From Antilocapra americana (Eukaryota; Chordata; Mammalia; Artiodactyla; Antilocapridae), in NCBI GenBank assembly GCA_007570785.1, contig ML664161.1, positions 43,920,418-43,984,417 on the forward strand: DNA of 64,000 bases. Direction: 5' to 3'. This document shows positions 34,901 to 43,480 of this stretch, one piece after another. The notes below the pieces were generated by a model, which had not been told where the DNA came from, made no database searches, and saw only the letters and a program-made list of their open reading frames with translations. The first letter of the stretch is position 1. Every line of letters begins with the position of its first letter. Made by a program: the position numbers and the translations under genes.

Positions 34901-37900
34901 AAGGTCAGTTTTCGTTCCAGTGCCAAAGAATGCTCAAACTGTCACACAATTGCACTCATCTCACACACTAATAGAGTAATGCTTAAAATTCTCCAAGCCA
35001 GGCTTCAGCAGTACGTGAACCATGAATTTCCAGATGTTCAAGCTGGTTTTAGAAAAGGCAGAGGAACCAGAGATCAAATTGCCAACATCCACTGGATCAT
35101 CAAAAAAACAAGAGAGTTCCAGAAAAACATCTATTTCTGCTTTATTGACTATGCCAAAGCCTTTGACTGTGTGGATCACAATAAACTGTGGAAAATTCTG
35201 AAAGAGATGGGAATACCAGACCACCTGACATGTCTTTTGAGAAACCTGTGTGCGGGTCAGGAAGCAACAGTTAGAACTGGACATGGAACAACAGACTGGT
35301 TCCAAATAGGAAAAGGAGTACGTCAAGGCTGTATATTATCACCCTGCTTATTTAACTTATATGCAGAGTACATCATGAGAAATGCTGGACTGGAGGAAGC
35401 ACAAGCTGGAATCAAGATTGCCGGGAGAAATATTAATAACCTCAGATATGCAGATGACACCACCCTTATGGCAGAAAGTGAAGAAGAACTAAAAAGCCTC
35501 TTAGTGAGAGAGGAGAGTGAAAAAGTTGGCTTAAAGCTCAATATTCAGAAAACTAAGATCATGGCATCCAGTCCCATCACTTCATGGGAAATAGATGGGG
35601 AAACAGTGGAAACAGTGTCAGACTATTTTGGGGGGCTCCAAAATCCCTGCAGATGGTGATTGCAGCCTTGAAATTAAAAGACGCTTACTCCTTGGAAGGA
35701 AAGTAATGACCAACCTAGACATATTAAAAAGCAGAGACATTACTTGGTCAATAAAGGTCTGTCTAGTCGAGGCTATGGTTTTTCCAGTAGTCATGTATGG
35801 ATGTGAGAGTTGGACTGTGAAGAAAGCTGAGCGCTGAAGAATTAATGCTTTTGACCTGTGGTGTTGGAGAAGACTCTTGAGAGTCCCTTGGACTGCAAGG
35901 AGATCCAGCCAGTCCATCCTAAAGGAGATCAGTCCTGGGTGTTCATTGGAGGGGCTGATGTTGAAGCTGAAACTCCAATACTTTGGCCACCTGATGCGAA
36001 GAGCTGACTCATTGGAAAAGACCTGGATGCTGGGAAGGATTTGGGGCAAGAGGAGAAGGGGACGACAGGATAAGATGGCTGGATGGCATCACTGACTCAG
36101 TGGACATGAGTTTGGGTAAACTCCAGGAGTTGGTGATGGACAGGGAGGCCTTGCGTGCTGCGATTTATGGGGTCACAAAGAGCCGGACACAACTGAGCAA
36201 CTGAACTGAACTGAATGTTCCAAATGAGCATAATGGTCTGTAATCAAGATTTTTTTTTGTTTATAATATTTCAGAGAATATTGTTATCAAAATGTCTACA
36301 ATTTTCACCACGAGCATTTTTCTGTATGTTAACAAAAGTTGGGAAAAGATACACACACACACACATTTCCCCCAGAAAACAATATATCAGTATTTTTTTG
36401 TGTGCTAGTAGTATAAATGTATCATGCTTTATTTAATTAAACAGTCCTCAAATGGTGGACACTCAGATTTTTTTTTTTAAGTCATAAAAGTGCAATGATT
36501 AATCTTTTTAGTCATTTCTCCAACAGAGTTTTCAAAACCTCTGTGCATATGACATAAATGATTAATTAGGGTGCATTTTTTGCATTTTCCTGCTATTGAC
36601 TAATGCCATTGTGATCTGGAACTGCCACCTAACAGTAGGACCTCCATGATTTTCTAGTTCAGTTTGCTCCGGATTGTTTTATTTTTTAATTCATTGTTTG
36701 ATTTGATATTGTTTTCTGTAAATCTTTTTACCACCTACTATTAAGATTTTAGGTTTGTCTTGTCACTGTTGATCAGCGTTCAGCTTGTGGTGGTGAGATT
36801 GACTTGACCTCCTAAAAATTTCATTTTTGACTCTTTGGGCTTCCCTGATAGTTCATTTGGTAAAGAATCTGCCTGCACTACTGGAGACCAGACCCCAGTT
36901 CAATTCCTGGCTCGGGAAGATCCACTGGAGAAGGGATAGGCTACCTACTCCAGTATTCTTGTGCTTCCCTTGTGGCTCAGCTGGTAAAGAATCCACCTGC
37001 AATGTGGGAGACCTGGGTTCTATCCCTGGGTTGGGAACATCCCCTGGAGAAGGGAATGGCTACCCACGCTAGTATTCTGGACTGGAGAATTCCAAGGACT
37101 GTATAGTCCATGGGGTTGCAAAGAGTTGGACAAGACTGACTTTCACTTTCACTATAGGCAAAACAGCTTTATCACTGTGAGTCCCAAAACTTTTTAGTGT
37201 TTTCCTATGGAACCAATTGTTTTGGTTAAGTATAGTTTCTTAGGAATGCTCCTGTTTTTGATAAGGGTGTTTGTGTGTTTCTGTTTTTGATAAGTAGGTT
37301 TCAAGCTGGGGGTTGTTTTGTTTGGTTGGTTTTGTTTAGTTTTCAAAATGTAGATTCCCATGTTTCATTTCCAGAGATTCTGCTTCTGAAAGTGTGTATG
37401 TGTGGTGGGTCTGAGTTGGGGTGAGGCTTGTGGTGGGAGTGGGTGGTTCCTGTAATCTCTATTTGATTACCACCCCATGTGTGGCTCCTGTATCAAGTGA
37501 ATAGAATACACATGATTTTTGCATGTTTTGATTATTTTCTTAGAATAAATTCTTACAGTGGGGTTGCTTTGACGAAGAAGATGTACTTTTTAGGCTTCTC
37601 AATACATAGTGCTAGATTGTCTTCCAGACATATTGTGTCTGTTTACATCCCTGCCAGCAGAGTATAAAAATCTTGGTACCCCTTTGCCAATTAGGTATCA
37701 TAAATCTTTTTGATCAGTCATAGGTATCTTTAAATTTCTCTGAAAATGTTGGCCTTTATGTAGATTATTATTCTGGCCTTCTTAGTAATTGTTGTTTATT
37801 GCATTTGTCTCTTAAGTGTATATACAATTGTATGAAAACTAGGAGTTGAAATCTGGATGGAATGATAGGCAAAATCTACTTATAAATGGTCATGTTCATA

Positions 37901-39962
37901 GGAATATAAGGTTGCTATGAAATAGCATAATAAATTGCCGAATTTATCAGTCATGTAAGAAAGACTTGGTACCAATTTAATTTAATGTCCATCATAACAA
38001 ACAGAGCTTATTATATTTTATTGAGTACATTTTGGTTTGTTCCAGTAGCCGGATCGAGCTGGGAGATGTGACACCACACAATATTAAACAGCTGAAGAGA
38101 TTAAACCAGGTCATCTTTCCAGTCAGCTACAATGACAAGTTCTACAAGGATGTGCTGGAGGTTGGCGAACTAGCAAAACTTGGTAGGATATGCTTGTTTT
38201 TCTTCTTCCTTTCATTTGTTTATTCATGTTCTTGACACCTTAGTTTTAATTAGGGCAAAGAAAAGGGATAACTAATCTCATTGTTTTACAATCGAGGAAG
38301 TGAGGGCAGTCTAGGTTCTGAGAAGAATCAAGATAGATACTTGAATTTTAGAAGTAAATGCTAAATATTTTTTGTTATTTAGGCTGTGTCTGTGTTTTCA
38401 CATATTTAGCTTTACTCAAAAGGGGTCTTAAATTATTAAGAAGGTTAGGATATTTTTGAGGCTATTGATACTTAGAGTAGTTGATAAAAATTTAATTAAC
38501 TCTGATAGCTGCAATTTAAGTGCTGTCTACGGGGAGGGAAGGTTCAGTAAATGCGTCACTGTCTGCTAAGCCTTGTCTCTTCTGCGGCAGCCTACTTCAA
38601 TGACATTGCCGTGGGCGCGGTGTGCTGTCGGGTGGACCATTCACAGAGTCAGAAGAGACTCTACATCATGACGCTAGGATGTCTGGCACCGTACCGAAGG
38701 CTAGGAATTGGTAAAAGTGATTTGTGGTTTTTGTTTTTTTCTTCAAAGATGCTTATTAACATAGTTCCCTTGCAAGCCTTGTATAGATTTGTCACTAATA
38801 CCCCTTTTTCTTTTTCTGTTTTCCTTCTTACTGGAAGGGTGTAAAATTGCTTTTCTGCCAGAAGTTTTAAACATAGTAGGTAGGGTAGAGAGAACAGAAT
38901 TTTAGAAAATCAGACTGCCTGATGTTTACCTCAAATTCCTTTAGGACTCAAAAATATGTTTAATTTAAAGATTGATTGATGTGAGATTACTTATTTGTTG
39001 TTTGTCTCATTAATAGGAACTAAAATGTTAAATCATGTCTTAAACATCTGTGAAAAAGATGGCACTTTTGACAACATCTATCTGTAAGTAAAGTCATATT
39101 TAATGATCGTATCTAAAGAGTTTAATAAATTGGCAGTAGAAATCTTTACTAGAAAAATTTAAATCTGGTCACTATTGTCTTGGAAATACCATAAAAGTAT
39201 TAATAATACTTATGAAGTTTGTTTCGTTTTAATAATAGATAAGGAACCTTTGATAAAACATTCTTACTTTGCTTTATTACTTTGGGGTGGGAGTTCCAAA
39301 GTCACAGATGTGAAGCCGAGGTTAAGTCTTCAGAATTTAAGAAATGAATAACATTAATATTACTTTTATCATATCATTCTGAGTTTTGTTCAGGGTTTTC
39401 AGTGACACGCTTTTTAATAATAGAATTTAATAATCAAAATCAGAGGGTACTTAGCTGATTTATACTTGAATCTTAGGAGTAAGGTGAAGATGGCAACTTT
39501 GGGTTCTTGTTTTTCCATTGACGCATAGTTGGTTTATAGTAGTGTTGTGCCAGTCTCTGCTGAGAGCAAAGTGACTCAGTTATACACTTATATTCTTTTT
39601 TTTTTTAATTCTTTTCCATTATGGTTTATCATAGGATATTGGGTATAGCTTCCAGTGTGGATTCTTTTATAATACAGATATTAAGATTATTCTCATTTTC
39701 AACCAATTTGAAGCTATCTGTGGAGAATACATAAAAGCTGATGAAATCTTCATTTCTTTTTTCTGATAACCTTTTACATCTCAGGCATGTCCAGATCAGC
39801 AATGAATCTGCAATTGACTTCTACAGAAAGTTTGGCTTTGAGATTATTGAGACAAAGAAGAACTACTACAAGAGGATAGAGCCCGCAGATGCTCATGTGC
39901 TGCAGAAAAACCTCAAAGTCCCTTCTGGTCAGAACGCAGATGTGCAAAAGACAGACAACTGA
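13984..39962 (+). CDS. NAA50: NAA50, N-alpha-acetyltransferase 50 (spliced, complete)
   Basis: NAA50 (NAT13/San) is a GNAT-family enzyme that transfers acetyl from acetyl-CoA to the N-terminus of nascent proteins, mainly those starting with Met followed by a hydrophobic or similar residue. It binds NAA15 and NAA10 in the ribosome-associated NatE complex and is needed for sister-chromatid cohesion. The CDS joins 13,984-13,991, 38,046-38,182, 38,591-38,710, 39,017-39,083 and 39,785-39,962: 510 bases, 169 residues plus TGA, with GT-AG at every intron and phase kept throughout. Visible are the substrate pocket Phe27-Pro28-Val29-Tyr31, autoacetylation lysines 34 and 37, catalytic Tyr73 and His112, the acetyl-CoA motif RRLGIG at 84-89, and Tyr138/Tyr139. 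Length equals the family norm. The start has A at -3. Residue 67 is Ser where I recall Asn in human. The gene is intact. Confidence 0.97.
15073..15290 (+). mobile_element. Bov-tA SINE
   Basis: The head GGCTTCCCCAATGGCTCAGC and GGTTCGATCCCCGG lead into the Bov-A body ending in GACTGAGCACACACGCAC. It lies about 0.7 kb past the promoter island, in the same orientation as NAA50. Confidence 0.9.
16846..16960 (+). mobile_element. CHR-2 SINE, partial
   Basis: GGGACTTCCCTGGTGGTCCAGTG and GGTTTGATCTCTGGTCAGAG mark the head; the tail is degraded and meets the next SINE at 16,973. Confidence 0.8.
16973..17130 (-). mobile_element. Bov-tA/Bov-A SINE, partial
   Basis: TTGTTCAGTTGCTAAATTGTG, CCCATGGACTGTAGCCCAC and CTCCAAGGGGATCTTCCCAACC give the complement of the Bov-A body and the start of a tRNA head. 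Confidence 0.85.
20442..20463. repeat. Homopolymer C13-A9 tract
   Basis: Thirteen C followed directly by nine A form an unusual double homopolymer. Run length may be polymorphic or a sequencing artefact. Confidence 0.85.
20708..21150 (+). mobile_element. BovB LINE 3' end
   Basis: From CCAGTAGTCATGTATGAATG to the terminal CTGAACTGAACTGAAC it matches the last about 440 bases of BovB, including the end of the reverse transcriptase frame ([20 protein letters not shown]). Heavily 5'-truncated. Confidence 0.9.
21350..21572 (-). mobile_element. BovB LINE 3' end
   Basis: TTCAGTTCAACTCAGTTGCTC, then CACCAACTCCCAGAGCTTAC and CCAATGAGTCAGTTCTTC, is the complement of the BovB terminus. It faces the plus-strand copy that ends at 21,150, only 200 bases away. 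Confidence 0.85.
21590..21890 (-). mobile_element. CHRL-type SINE
   Basis: From TTTATTTATTTCTGGTTGTG to CCACTAGGGAAGTCC on the plus strand, the full complement of a CHRL element, inserted directly beside BovB sequence. Confidence 0.85.
22165..22375 (+). mobile_element. MER20-like hAT DNA-transposon relic
   Basis: GTGACTCTCAACCAGGGGC, GATGTCTGGAGACATA, GGCATCTAGTGG and TTGAGAAACTGCTC match MER20 landmarks in order, including near-complementary ends. Confidence 0.65.
22970..23090 (+). mobile_element. MIR-like relic
   Basis: GGGCTTCAGTTCTGTCATCTATAAAATG is the conserved MIR core phrase. Flanks are too diverged to bound precisely. Confidence 0.5.
24200..24380 (+). mobile_element. Bov-tA SINE, 5'-truncated
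   Basis: GGTTCAGTCCCTGGGTTGG is the tRNA B-box region, followed by the Bov-A body to ACATGACTGAGTGAC. The first part of the head is missing or degraded. Confidence 0.85.
25255..26960 (+). mobile_element. L1 3' segment split by an older-type repeat
   Basis: L1 sequence runs 25,255-25,671 (ending GGGAAACAGTTCAACAAG) and resumes at about 26,472 with GGCAGTTTCTGTAAAAAGT, the text that normally follows directly. The 800 bases between are a separate element. The second half shows CCCAGCAGTCCCACTTCTAGG and GATGAAATACTATTCAGC. Confidence 0.7.
25672..26471. mobile_element. Nested old repeats inside L1 (family unassigned)
   Basis: The left arm (CTGTAGCAAATGACCACAAA...) and the right arm (...TCATCATTCTGCCTACCACA) look like one old element read on the minus strand. 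Between them, about 25,805-26,155 (CCTTATAAGAAGAGAGCC, GGACTTCTGGCCTCCAGAAC, AAGCCACTGAGTTTGTG) looks like a second, plus-strand element, probably an LTR of MaLR type. Family names are uncertain. Confidence 0.45.
27062..27225 (+). mobile_element. CHR-2 SINE
   Basis: GGGATTCCCTGTTGGTTCAGTG, GGTTTGATCCCTGGTTAGGG and GACACAGTGCGGCCAAAATG are head, B box and tail. It is inserted within L1 sequence. Confidence 0.8.
27228..27922 (+). mobile_element. L1 ORF2-end fragment
   Basis: AAATACTTAGGGACAAAT, GCACACTGAAAACTATTAAAC and, later, GATCACAACTTTATATTAAA and GTGGCAAAGAAGTACATG are degraded L1 ORF2/3' phrases. The copy is broken by stops and cut at its right end by the BovB at 27,925. Confidence 0.65.
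27925..31850 (-). mobile_element. BovB LINE, near full length, inactivated
   Basis: BovB is an RTE-type non-LTR retrotransposon with an apurinic endonuclease and a reverse transcriptase. On the minus strand the copy runs from 5' UTR-like sequence (about 31,850-30,950), through endonuclease-related sequence and the reverse transcriptase (about 29,800-28,100), to the terminal repeat at 27,925. Palm-domain wording is clear (residues reading [17 protein letters not shown] at about 28,970), but the catalytic YADD is destroyed: its first codon is TAA at 28,674-28,676 and the last Asp is changed. Further stops and frameshifts break the frame. It lies antisense to NAA50 in intron 1. The span is longer than the usual 3.2 kb, so the part above about 31,200 is less certain. 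Confidence 0.88.
31905..32130 (+). mobile_element. BovB LINE 3' end, short
   Basis: AACTGACTCATTAGAAAAGACC to GCGACTGAGCTAAACTGAATTG is the last about 220 bases of BovB, orientated opposite to the large copy that ends 55 bases away. Confidence 0.85.
32715..32885 (+). mobile_element. L1 3' UTR end
   Basis: CCTACTGTATAGCACATGTAAC, GAACATAATGGAAAAGAAT and GTAAATCAACTATCTTCATT match the L1 3' UTR end that occurs inverted at 39,510, 48,535 and 52,475. Confidence 0.7.
33065..33335 (-). mobile_element. CHRL-type SINE
   Basis: TTTATTTCTTTACTGCACTGGG through the body to CCACTGGACCACTAAGGAAAG is the complement of a CHRL element. Confidence 0.85.
33500..33970 (-). mobile_element. BovB LINE 3' end
   Basis: GGTTCAGTTCAGTCGCTCAGC to TGACTATATGGACCTTTG is the complement of the last about 470 bases of BovB, with the end of the reverse transcriptase frame still readable ([20 protein letters not shown]). 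Confidence 0.9.
34078..34197 (-). mobile_element. CHR-2 SINE
   Basis: A T-rich tail, CAGCATGCAGGATGTTAGTTCC, GGGATCAGACCTGTGCCCC and CACTGAGCCACCAGGAAAT give the complement of a short CHR element. Confidence 0.8.
34300..34560 (+). mobile_element. L1 3' UTR fragment
   Basis: AGTGAAATAAACCAGATAAAGAC, GGAAAGTGGTTGCCAGG and ATGTTCTCACCAAAATAAAAAG are typical L1 3' UTR phrases. Confidence 0.65.
34742..36216 (+). mobile_element. BovB LINE, 5'-truncated, reverse transcriptase core open
   Basis: This plus-strand BovB piece covers the reverse transcriptase half to the CTGAACTGAACTGAA terminus. A 267-residue frame (34,856-35,659) spans the fingers and palm: [17 protein letters not shown] near the first catalytic Asp, then the [10 protein letters not shown] motif, and an intact YADD at 35,447-35,458. 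The frame is broken near 35,630 by an extra G in a GGGGGG run and by later stops, and the endonuclease half is missing, so it cannot move on its own. It sits in sense orientation in NAA50 intron 1. Confidence 0.92.
36350..36365. repeat. (AC)n microsatellite, short
   Basis: Seven to eight AC units lie in otherwise unique intronic sequence. Confidence 0.8.
36836..37158 (+). mobile_element. Bov-tA SINE with two tRNA heads
   Basis: One head (GGGCTTCCCTGATAGTTCATT, 36,836-36,960) is followed directly by a second (GTGCTTCCCTTGTGGCTCAGC) and one Bov-A body ending GACTGACTTTCACTTTCAC. The order matches the minus-strand copy at 1,440-1,794. Confidence 0.88.
38046..38182 (+). CDS. NAA50: NAA50 coding exon 2 (residues 3-48)
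   Basis: It encodes Ser4 to Leu48 and completes Gly3, ending with the first base of Ala49 before a GTAGGA donor. It carries the peptide-binding Phe27, Pro28, Val29 and Tyr31 and lysines 34 and 37. The acceptor is a tandem CAGTAG: using the second AG would remove Ser4 in frame. Confidence 0.96.
38591..38710 (+). CDS. NAA50: NAA50 coding exon 3 (residues 49-88)
   Basis: A GCGGCAG acceptor precedes the exon and a GTAAAA donor follows it. It encodes the central GNAT strands, catalytic Tyr73, and most of the acetyl-CoA pyrophosphate-binding motif (Arg84 to Ile88, with Gly89 split across the intron). Confidence 0.96.
39017..39083 (+). CDS. NAA50: NAA50 coding exon 4 (residues 89-110)
   Basis: This 67-base exon lies between a TTAATAG acceptor and a consensus GTAAGT donor. 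It finishes Gly89 of the cofactor loop and encodes the following helix ([13 protein letters not shown]) and the start of the next strand; Leu111 is split across the donor. It is too short to be found by open-frame search. Confidence 0.95.
39510..39690 (-). mobile_element. NAA50: L1 3' UTR end in NAA50 intron 4
   Basis: CAGTCTCTGCTGAGAGCAAAGTGACTCAG with TTCCATTATGGTTTATCATAGG is the complement of the L1 3' UTR. It ends about 95 bases before exon 5. Confidence 0.65.
39785..39962 (+). CDS. NAA50: NAA50 coding exon 5 (residues 111-169)
   Basis: After a CTCAG acceptor it completes Leu111, then encodes catalytic His112, the C-terminal GNAT fold, Tyr138 and Tyr139 of the substrate loop, and the polar tail ending QKTDN before TGA at 39,960-39,962. 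An ATG 44 bases upstream of the exon is intronic and is not a start. Confidence 0.96.
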
Positions 39963-42810
39963 GCAAATTACAGATGAACTTTCTTGCACTTGCTTGTCGC
40001 CAAATAAAAGAGAGGCCCATTGATTCCCTGCCCCCTTTCTTTTAAAGCTTTCCCTCTTCTTTGTTCTTACTTTTCCTCCTTTCAAAACTTGCTTCCCTTT
40101 CCTCTAAAAGTTTTAAACTTTTAAGGACTTACTGATCATGTTTGGATTGTTTTAGTTTTCTTATTTTTGTGAGGTGGTTTGATTGTAGGAAAGAGAAGGT
40201 ATAGATCGGTTTAGTTTCACAGTTAAGATATATATGGTCCCAAAAATTTGAGTGTCAATTTCCATTTTTTTTTTTAAATGTCCTGCTTTCACATTGAAGG
40301 GCAGAGCCTACAAAATATTGTATATTTCAAAGGACAAAAAGAAGCAGCAGCAGTATCTTGTTCTCTAACTCTTAGACAAGTTTAGTGTGTTTGTGGTACT
40401 TTGGGTTTTTAAAGATTTTGTGGGATACTAATCCCTATACATTGCCTTCACTCCACCTTTTGTCCTTCTGAGTATTATCTCAGGAGTTGGGCCATTGTTA
40501 TCCTTGTAAGAAATACTAAGCTTATTTTGTTCTGTTAAGCAATTATTTCTTCCTTCCTTGCTGGTGGCTGAAGGTGGGTGGGACAGTTTGAATCTGTAGT
40601 ATTAGACTTTGGTCTCAGTATGTGAGTTAAAGTGCTTTTTGCTAATGAGTGGGCTGGTGGTTAGCAGGTTTGTTTTTCCTGCTGTTGATTGTTACTAGTG
40701 GCATTATCTTTTAGCATATGGGCCGGTGAGACTAATTTTTTTTTTTAATATCCCAGCTAGAGAGATGGCCTTTAACTGACCTAAAGAGGTTTGTTGTGAT
40801 CTGCTTTTTTTTTCTCCTGTTGTTTTTCTTCAGTAAACACACAGTAGTTGGTCAGACCTTAAATATGGAGTTGATGTCCTTTATAGGTCAGTGCCCTTAA
40901 ATAAACCTGAAGTAGGTATTGTCTCCTGGACATACAAAAAAAATACCTAAATGGAAGCTTAGATGGATTTGTGGCACAATAAATGCATTTAATGTTAGCT
41001 AATGCAGACTGTTAGAAGTGTGGCCACTGAGCATTTGATTTTAGAGGAAAGAATATCTAGACAGTATTTTTGAGAATAACATAGCTGTGCTGTTGCTTAT
41101 CTTTGGAGAACATCCCAGATTTGCTTACATTCTGTGCCTATGATACTGAGTCTAAGGATTTGGGGGAGGGGGAATTATTAAACACATTGCTTCTGTTCTT
41201 GGGAAAAGTAGAAGTCTAGAAGTGTTAATAACGTGAATGTCACTGTGACCTCCTGTATTGACAGGACTGGTTTATGCCAGATCATTTTCTGGCACTTAGG
41301 GAGTGGCTTTGACGGGTCATTAACTTTCTGTAAGATAGAAGACCTCTAAAAATTTCAGGCTTTCCTCCATAATCCCATCTCCAATGTTCAAAATTTTCTA
41401 CATTGCCAATACCAGTGGCCTAAGAAATGTTTTCATTAGACTTAAAACAATGCGCAGAGCTTGACTTTTCTGTCATTTGACTTTAAAAAGAAGGTTGATT
41501 CATAACATTTATCCTCTTGTGTAAATTCTGGCATAAAAGTTTCATCTCTTCAAATACATTGAATGACAAAATTATTTTACACAATGTTTATGCACATCTT
41601 ATAATCTTAAGTTCTTTTTTGAGAATGTGAAAATGCAAGGTACAATAGACTTCAACAGTCTTAGTTGAGTGCCAAGAATAATATAGAAAAGGAAGATAGT
41701 TGATGAGTGAGTTCATAGAGTTCTAATCTTAAGATAGTAAAAATGTAGAAAGACCTTGCTGGTTTTTTGGGTATCAGTTTCTTAAGCAGTCCAAATCTAA
41801 GCTTAGAAGAAAAGTTTAGCATTGAGCACCTTTACCTTCATGGATAAGCTTCAGCTTGTTCTTGCCAAGAGAAGAATGCTTGAGTTACAGAAGGCAAGAT
41901 TAGTTTGAAGAATTCAGTCTTTTTGTAAACTTCAGATGTCAAAATAGATTTTGATATATAAATGAGTTTTGTGAGATGACACTGCCTCTATTTCTATAAC
42001 CATTTCACCTGGACTATCTAATCAGTCCTATGAATGTATCCCTAAATGTGGTTAATGAAAACCGAATAGCTGCCTCATGACAATTAAGTACATATTATTT
42101 ATGGAGGAAAAAATATTAAATTTTGAATTGAGTGTGTAGGCTCCCTATCATTCTAGTGTTTCTTTCTCCACACTAGTCACTGACTTTAACCTAAATTGTG
42201 TTTGTAAAAGGTGAATTGTCCTACATCAGACTTACATGAAATAATTCCATCCATTTATGGAGGAGGAGGATGTAGAAGAGGTAGAAGCTAGGCACTCTTT
42301 TGTGTGCCCAGAAGTCAGTAAAGACTGAAATAATGTCCCATGTTGAGTTGGTTATTTTGAAATATGATAATTATCACTGAGGTAAAATAATTCTATTAAC
42401 TAGAAGATCACAAGATGTATCCATTGTATTTTCTAGGGAAGATAGTTTTTTTCTGTGGGGCAAATAGGTAAAATTATATCATATGGTAATTACATTTAGG
42501 TTCTAAAGAAAAGAATCTGCAGAGAAATCTATGCAATATATAATTTGTCCAGATTAGTTTTCATTTGGGGAAAGAAGTTCTGAAATATCCCCAAAGCAGT
42601 TTACTATTGAGAGTCCTCCAAAAATAAAACTAACTGTTGGGAAACCATGGAATGTGGGGTGGAAAAGAAAAGCTCCCTCAGTTTTTTGGAGGGAATAACT
42701 TTAAAAATACTTAAATAGCTAAGTTTACTTGGTGCAGTTAAGATTTAAACTTGTTGATTTTAACATTGCTGTTACATCTGAAATAAACTTATGTGATGTT
42801 CTGGTAGAAA
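39963..42810 (+). other. NAA50: NAA50 3' UTR (end approximate)
   Basis: The region after the stop codon stays free of recognisable SINE, BovB or L1 insertions for about 3 kb, unlike all flanking DNA, which fits a constrained long 3' UTR. AATAAA signals occur at 40,003-40,008, 40,900-40,905, 40,978-40,983 and 42,782-42,787, with an ATTAAA at 42,938-42,943. The 42,782 signal is followed by GU-rich sequence (42,793-42,826) and is the best candidate for the main distal site. The 40,003 signal, 40 bases past the stop, could give a very short alternative UTR. Confidence 0.6.
40003..40008 (+). other. Candidate proximal NAA50 poly(A) signal
   Basis: A canonical AATAAA starts 40 bases after the TGA. 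The downstream sequence is pyrimidine-rich but not strongly GU-rich, so usage is uncertain. Confidence 0.35.
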
Positions 42811-42826
42811 TCTGTGATGTCTGGTA
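42782..42826 (+). other. Candidate distal NAA50 poly(A) signal and GU-rich element
   Basis: AATAAA is followed within 45 bases by TGATGTT and TGTGATGTCTGG, the expected downstream GU-rich element. No repeat overlaps it. Cleavage would be near 42,800-42,810. Confidence 0.5.
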
Positions 42827-43199
42827 AATGGCAAAGAAATGTAAATGCACTGTGTTGAATTCTGAGATCAGCAGTATATGTTTACTGTTGCCCATACTGT
42901 TTTATGTACTTGCACGTTTCTTTAAGATCTAACTTTAATTAAAACAGGCCAGATGTAATCAAGGCCTCCTAATTCAGACCTTTTGGAACTTGACAGAAAC
43001 ACTGTTCAGTATCTGCAGTTCAGTCCCAATGAGAGAAAAAAGTAAGATCCAAAAGGCTGTCTTACTGCTGCTATATTTTGAATGCAATTGTTAAAAAACA
43101 CTAGATACTAGGCTGTGATTAGCAGTGTTCATTGACTAGAGATAACTTACGTTCATATTTTTTTTCTTAAAAAATGTGACTTAAAACGTGAACATGCAT

Positions 43200-43480
43200 C
43201 ATCACCCACAGTTTCTGAGTCAGGAATCCAAGGGCAGCTTAGTTGGACGATTCTGGCTTAAGGGCTCATTGGGTTACAGTACTGTCATCCAGGCCTGGAG
43301 AAGCTACTTCGGAGATGGCTGACTCACGTGGCTGTTGGAGGGATTCAGTTCCTTACTATGTGGGTGTCTTCACAGAGCCCCCTGAATGACAGCTGGCAGC
43401 TGACTTGGCCACAGAGCGAGTGATGCTGGAGAGGAAGCAGAAGCCATACTCTTAGATGATTCTAACTTCTCTAGCTGTGT
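43200..43480. mobile_element. Old interspersed repeat, family unassigned
   Basis: TCTGAGTCAGGAATCCAAGGGCAG, GCTGTTGGAGGGATTCAGTTCC and CAGCTGGCAGCTGACTTGGCC recall a widespread mammalian repeat, but I cannot name it with confidence. Its presence suggests the NAA50 3' UTR has ended before 43,200. Confidence 0.4.

Larger units (their letters stand above)
13992..38045 (+). other. NAA50: NAA50 intron 1 (24 kb)
   Basis: The intron runs from GTGAGG to a pyrimidine-rich tract ending in the NAGNAG acceptor CAGTAG. It makes up over 90 percent of the NAA50 locus. It holds large BovB copies at 27.9-31.9 kb and 34.7-36.2 kb, smaller BovB ends, and many SINE and L1 pieces listed separately. I found no convincing extra exon. 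The stretches 14,400-15,072, 15,291-16,845, 17,131-18,930, 19,040-20,441, 22,376-22,970, 23,091-24,199, 24,381-25,254, 32,131-32,714, 36,366-36,835 and 37,159-38,045 show nothing beyond AT-rich sequence and possible faint L1-like relics near 18,930-19,040 and 37,550-37,700. Confidence 0.9.

Noticed and set aside
34856..35659. 267-residue reverse transcriptase as a possible host gene
   Set aside because: It is a 5'-truncated BovB copy with frameshifts and a BovB 3' end; no sign of domestication.
38551..38844. 97-residue frame starting at ATG 38,551
   Set aside because: It is NAA50 exon 3 read through both splice sites; the ATG and the tail are intronic.
39741..39962. 73-residue frame as a short gene
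   Set aside because: It is NAA50 exon 5 plus 44 upstream intronic bases.
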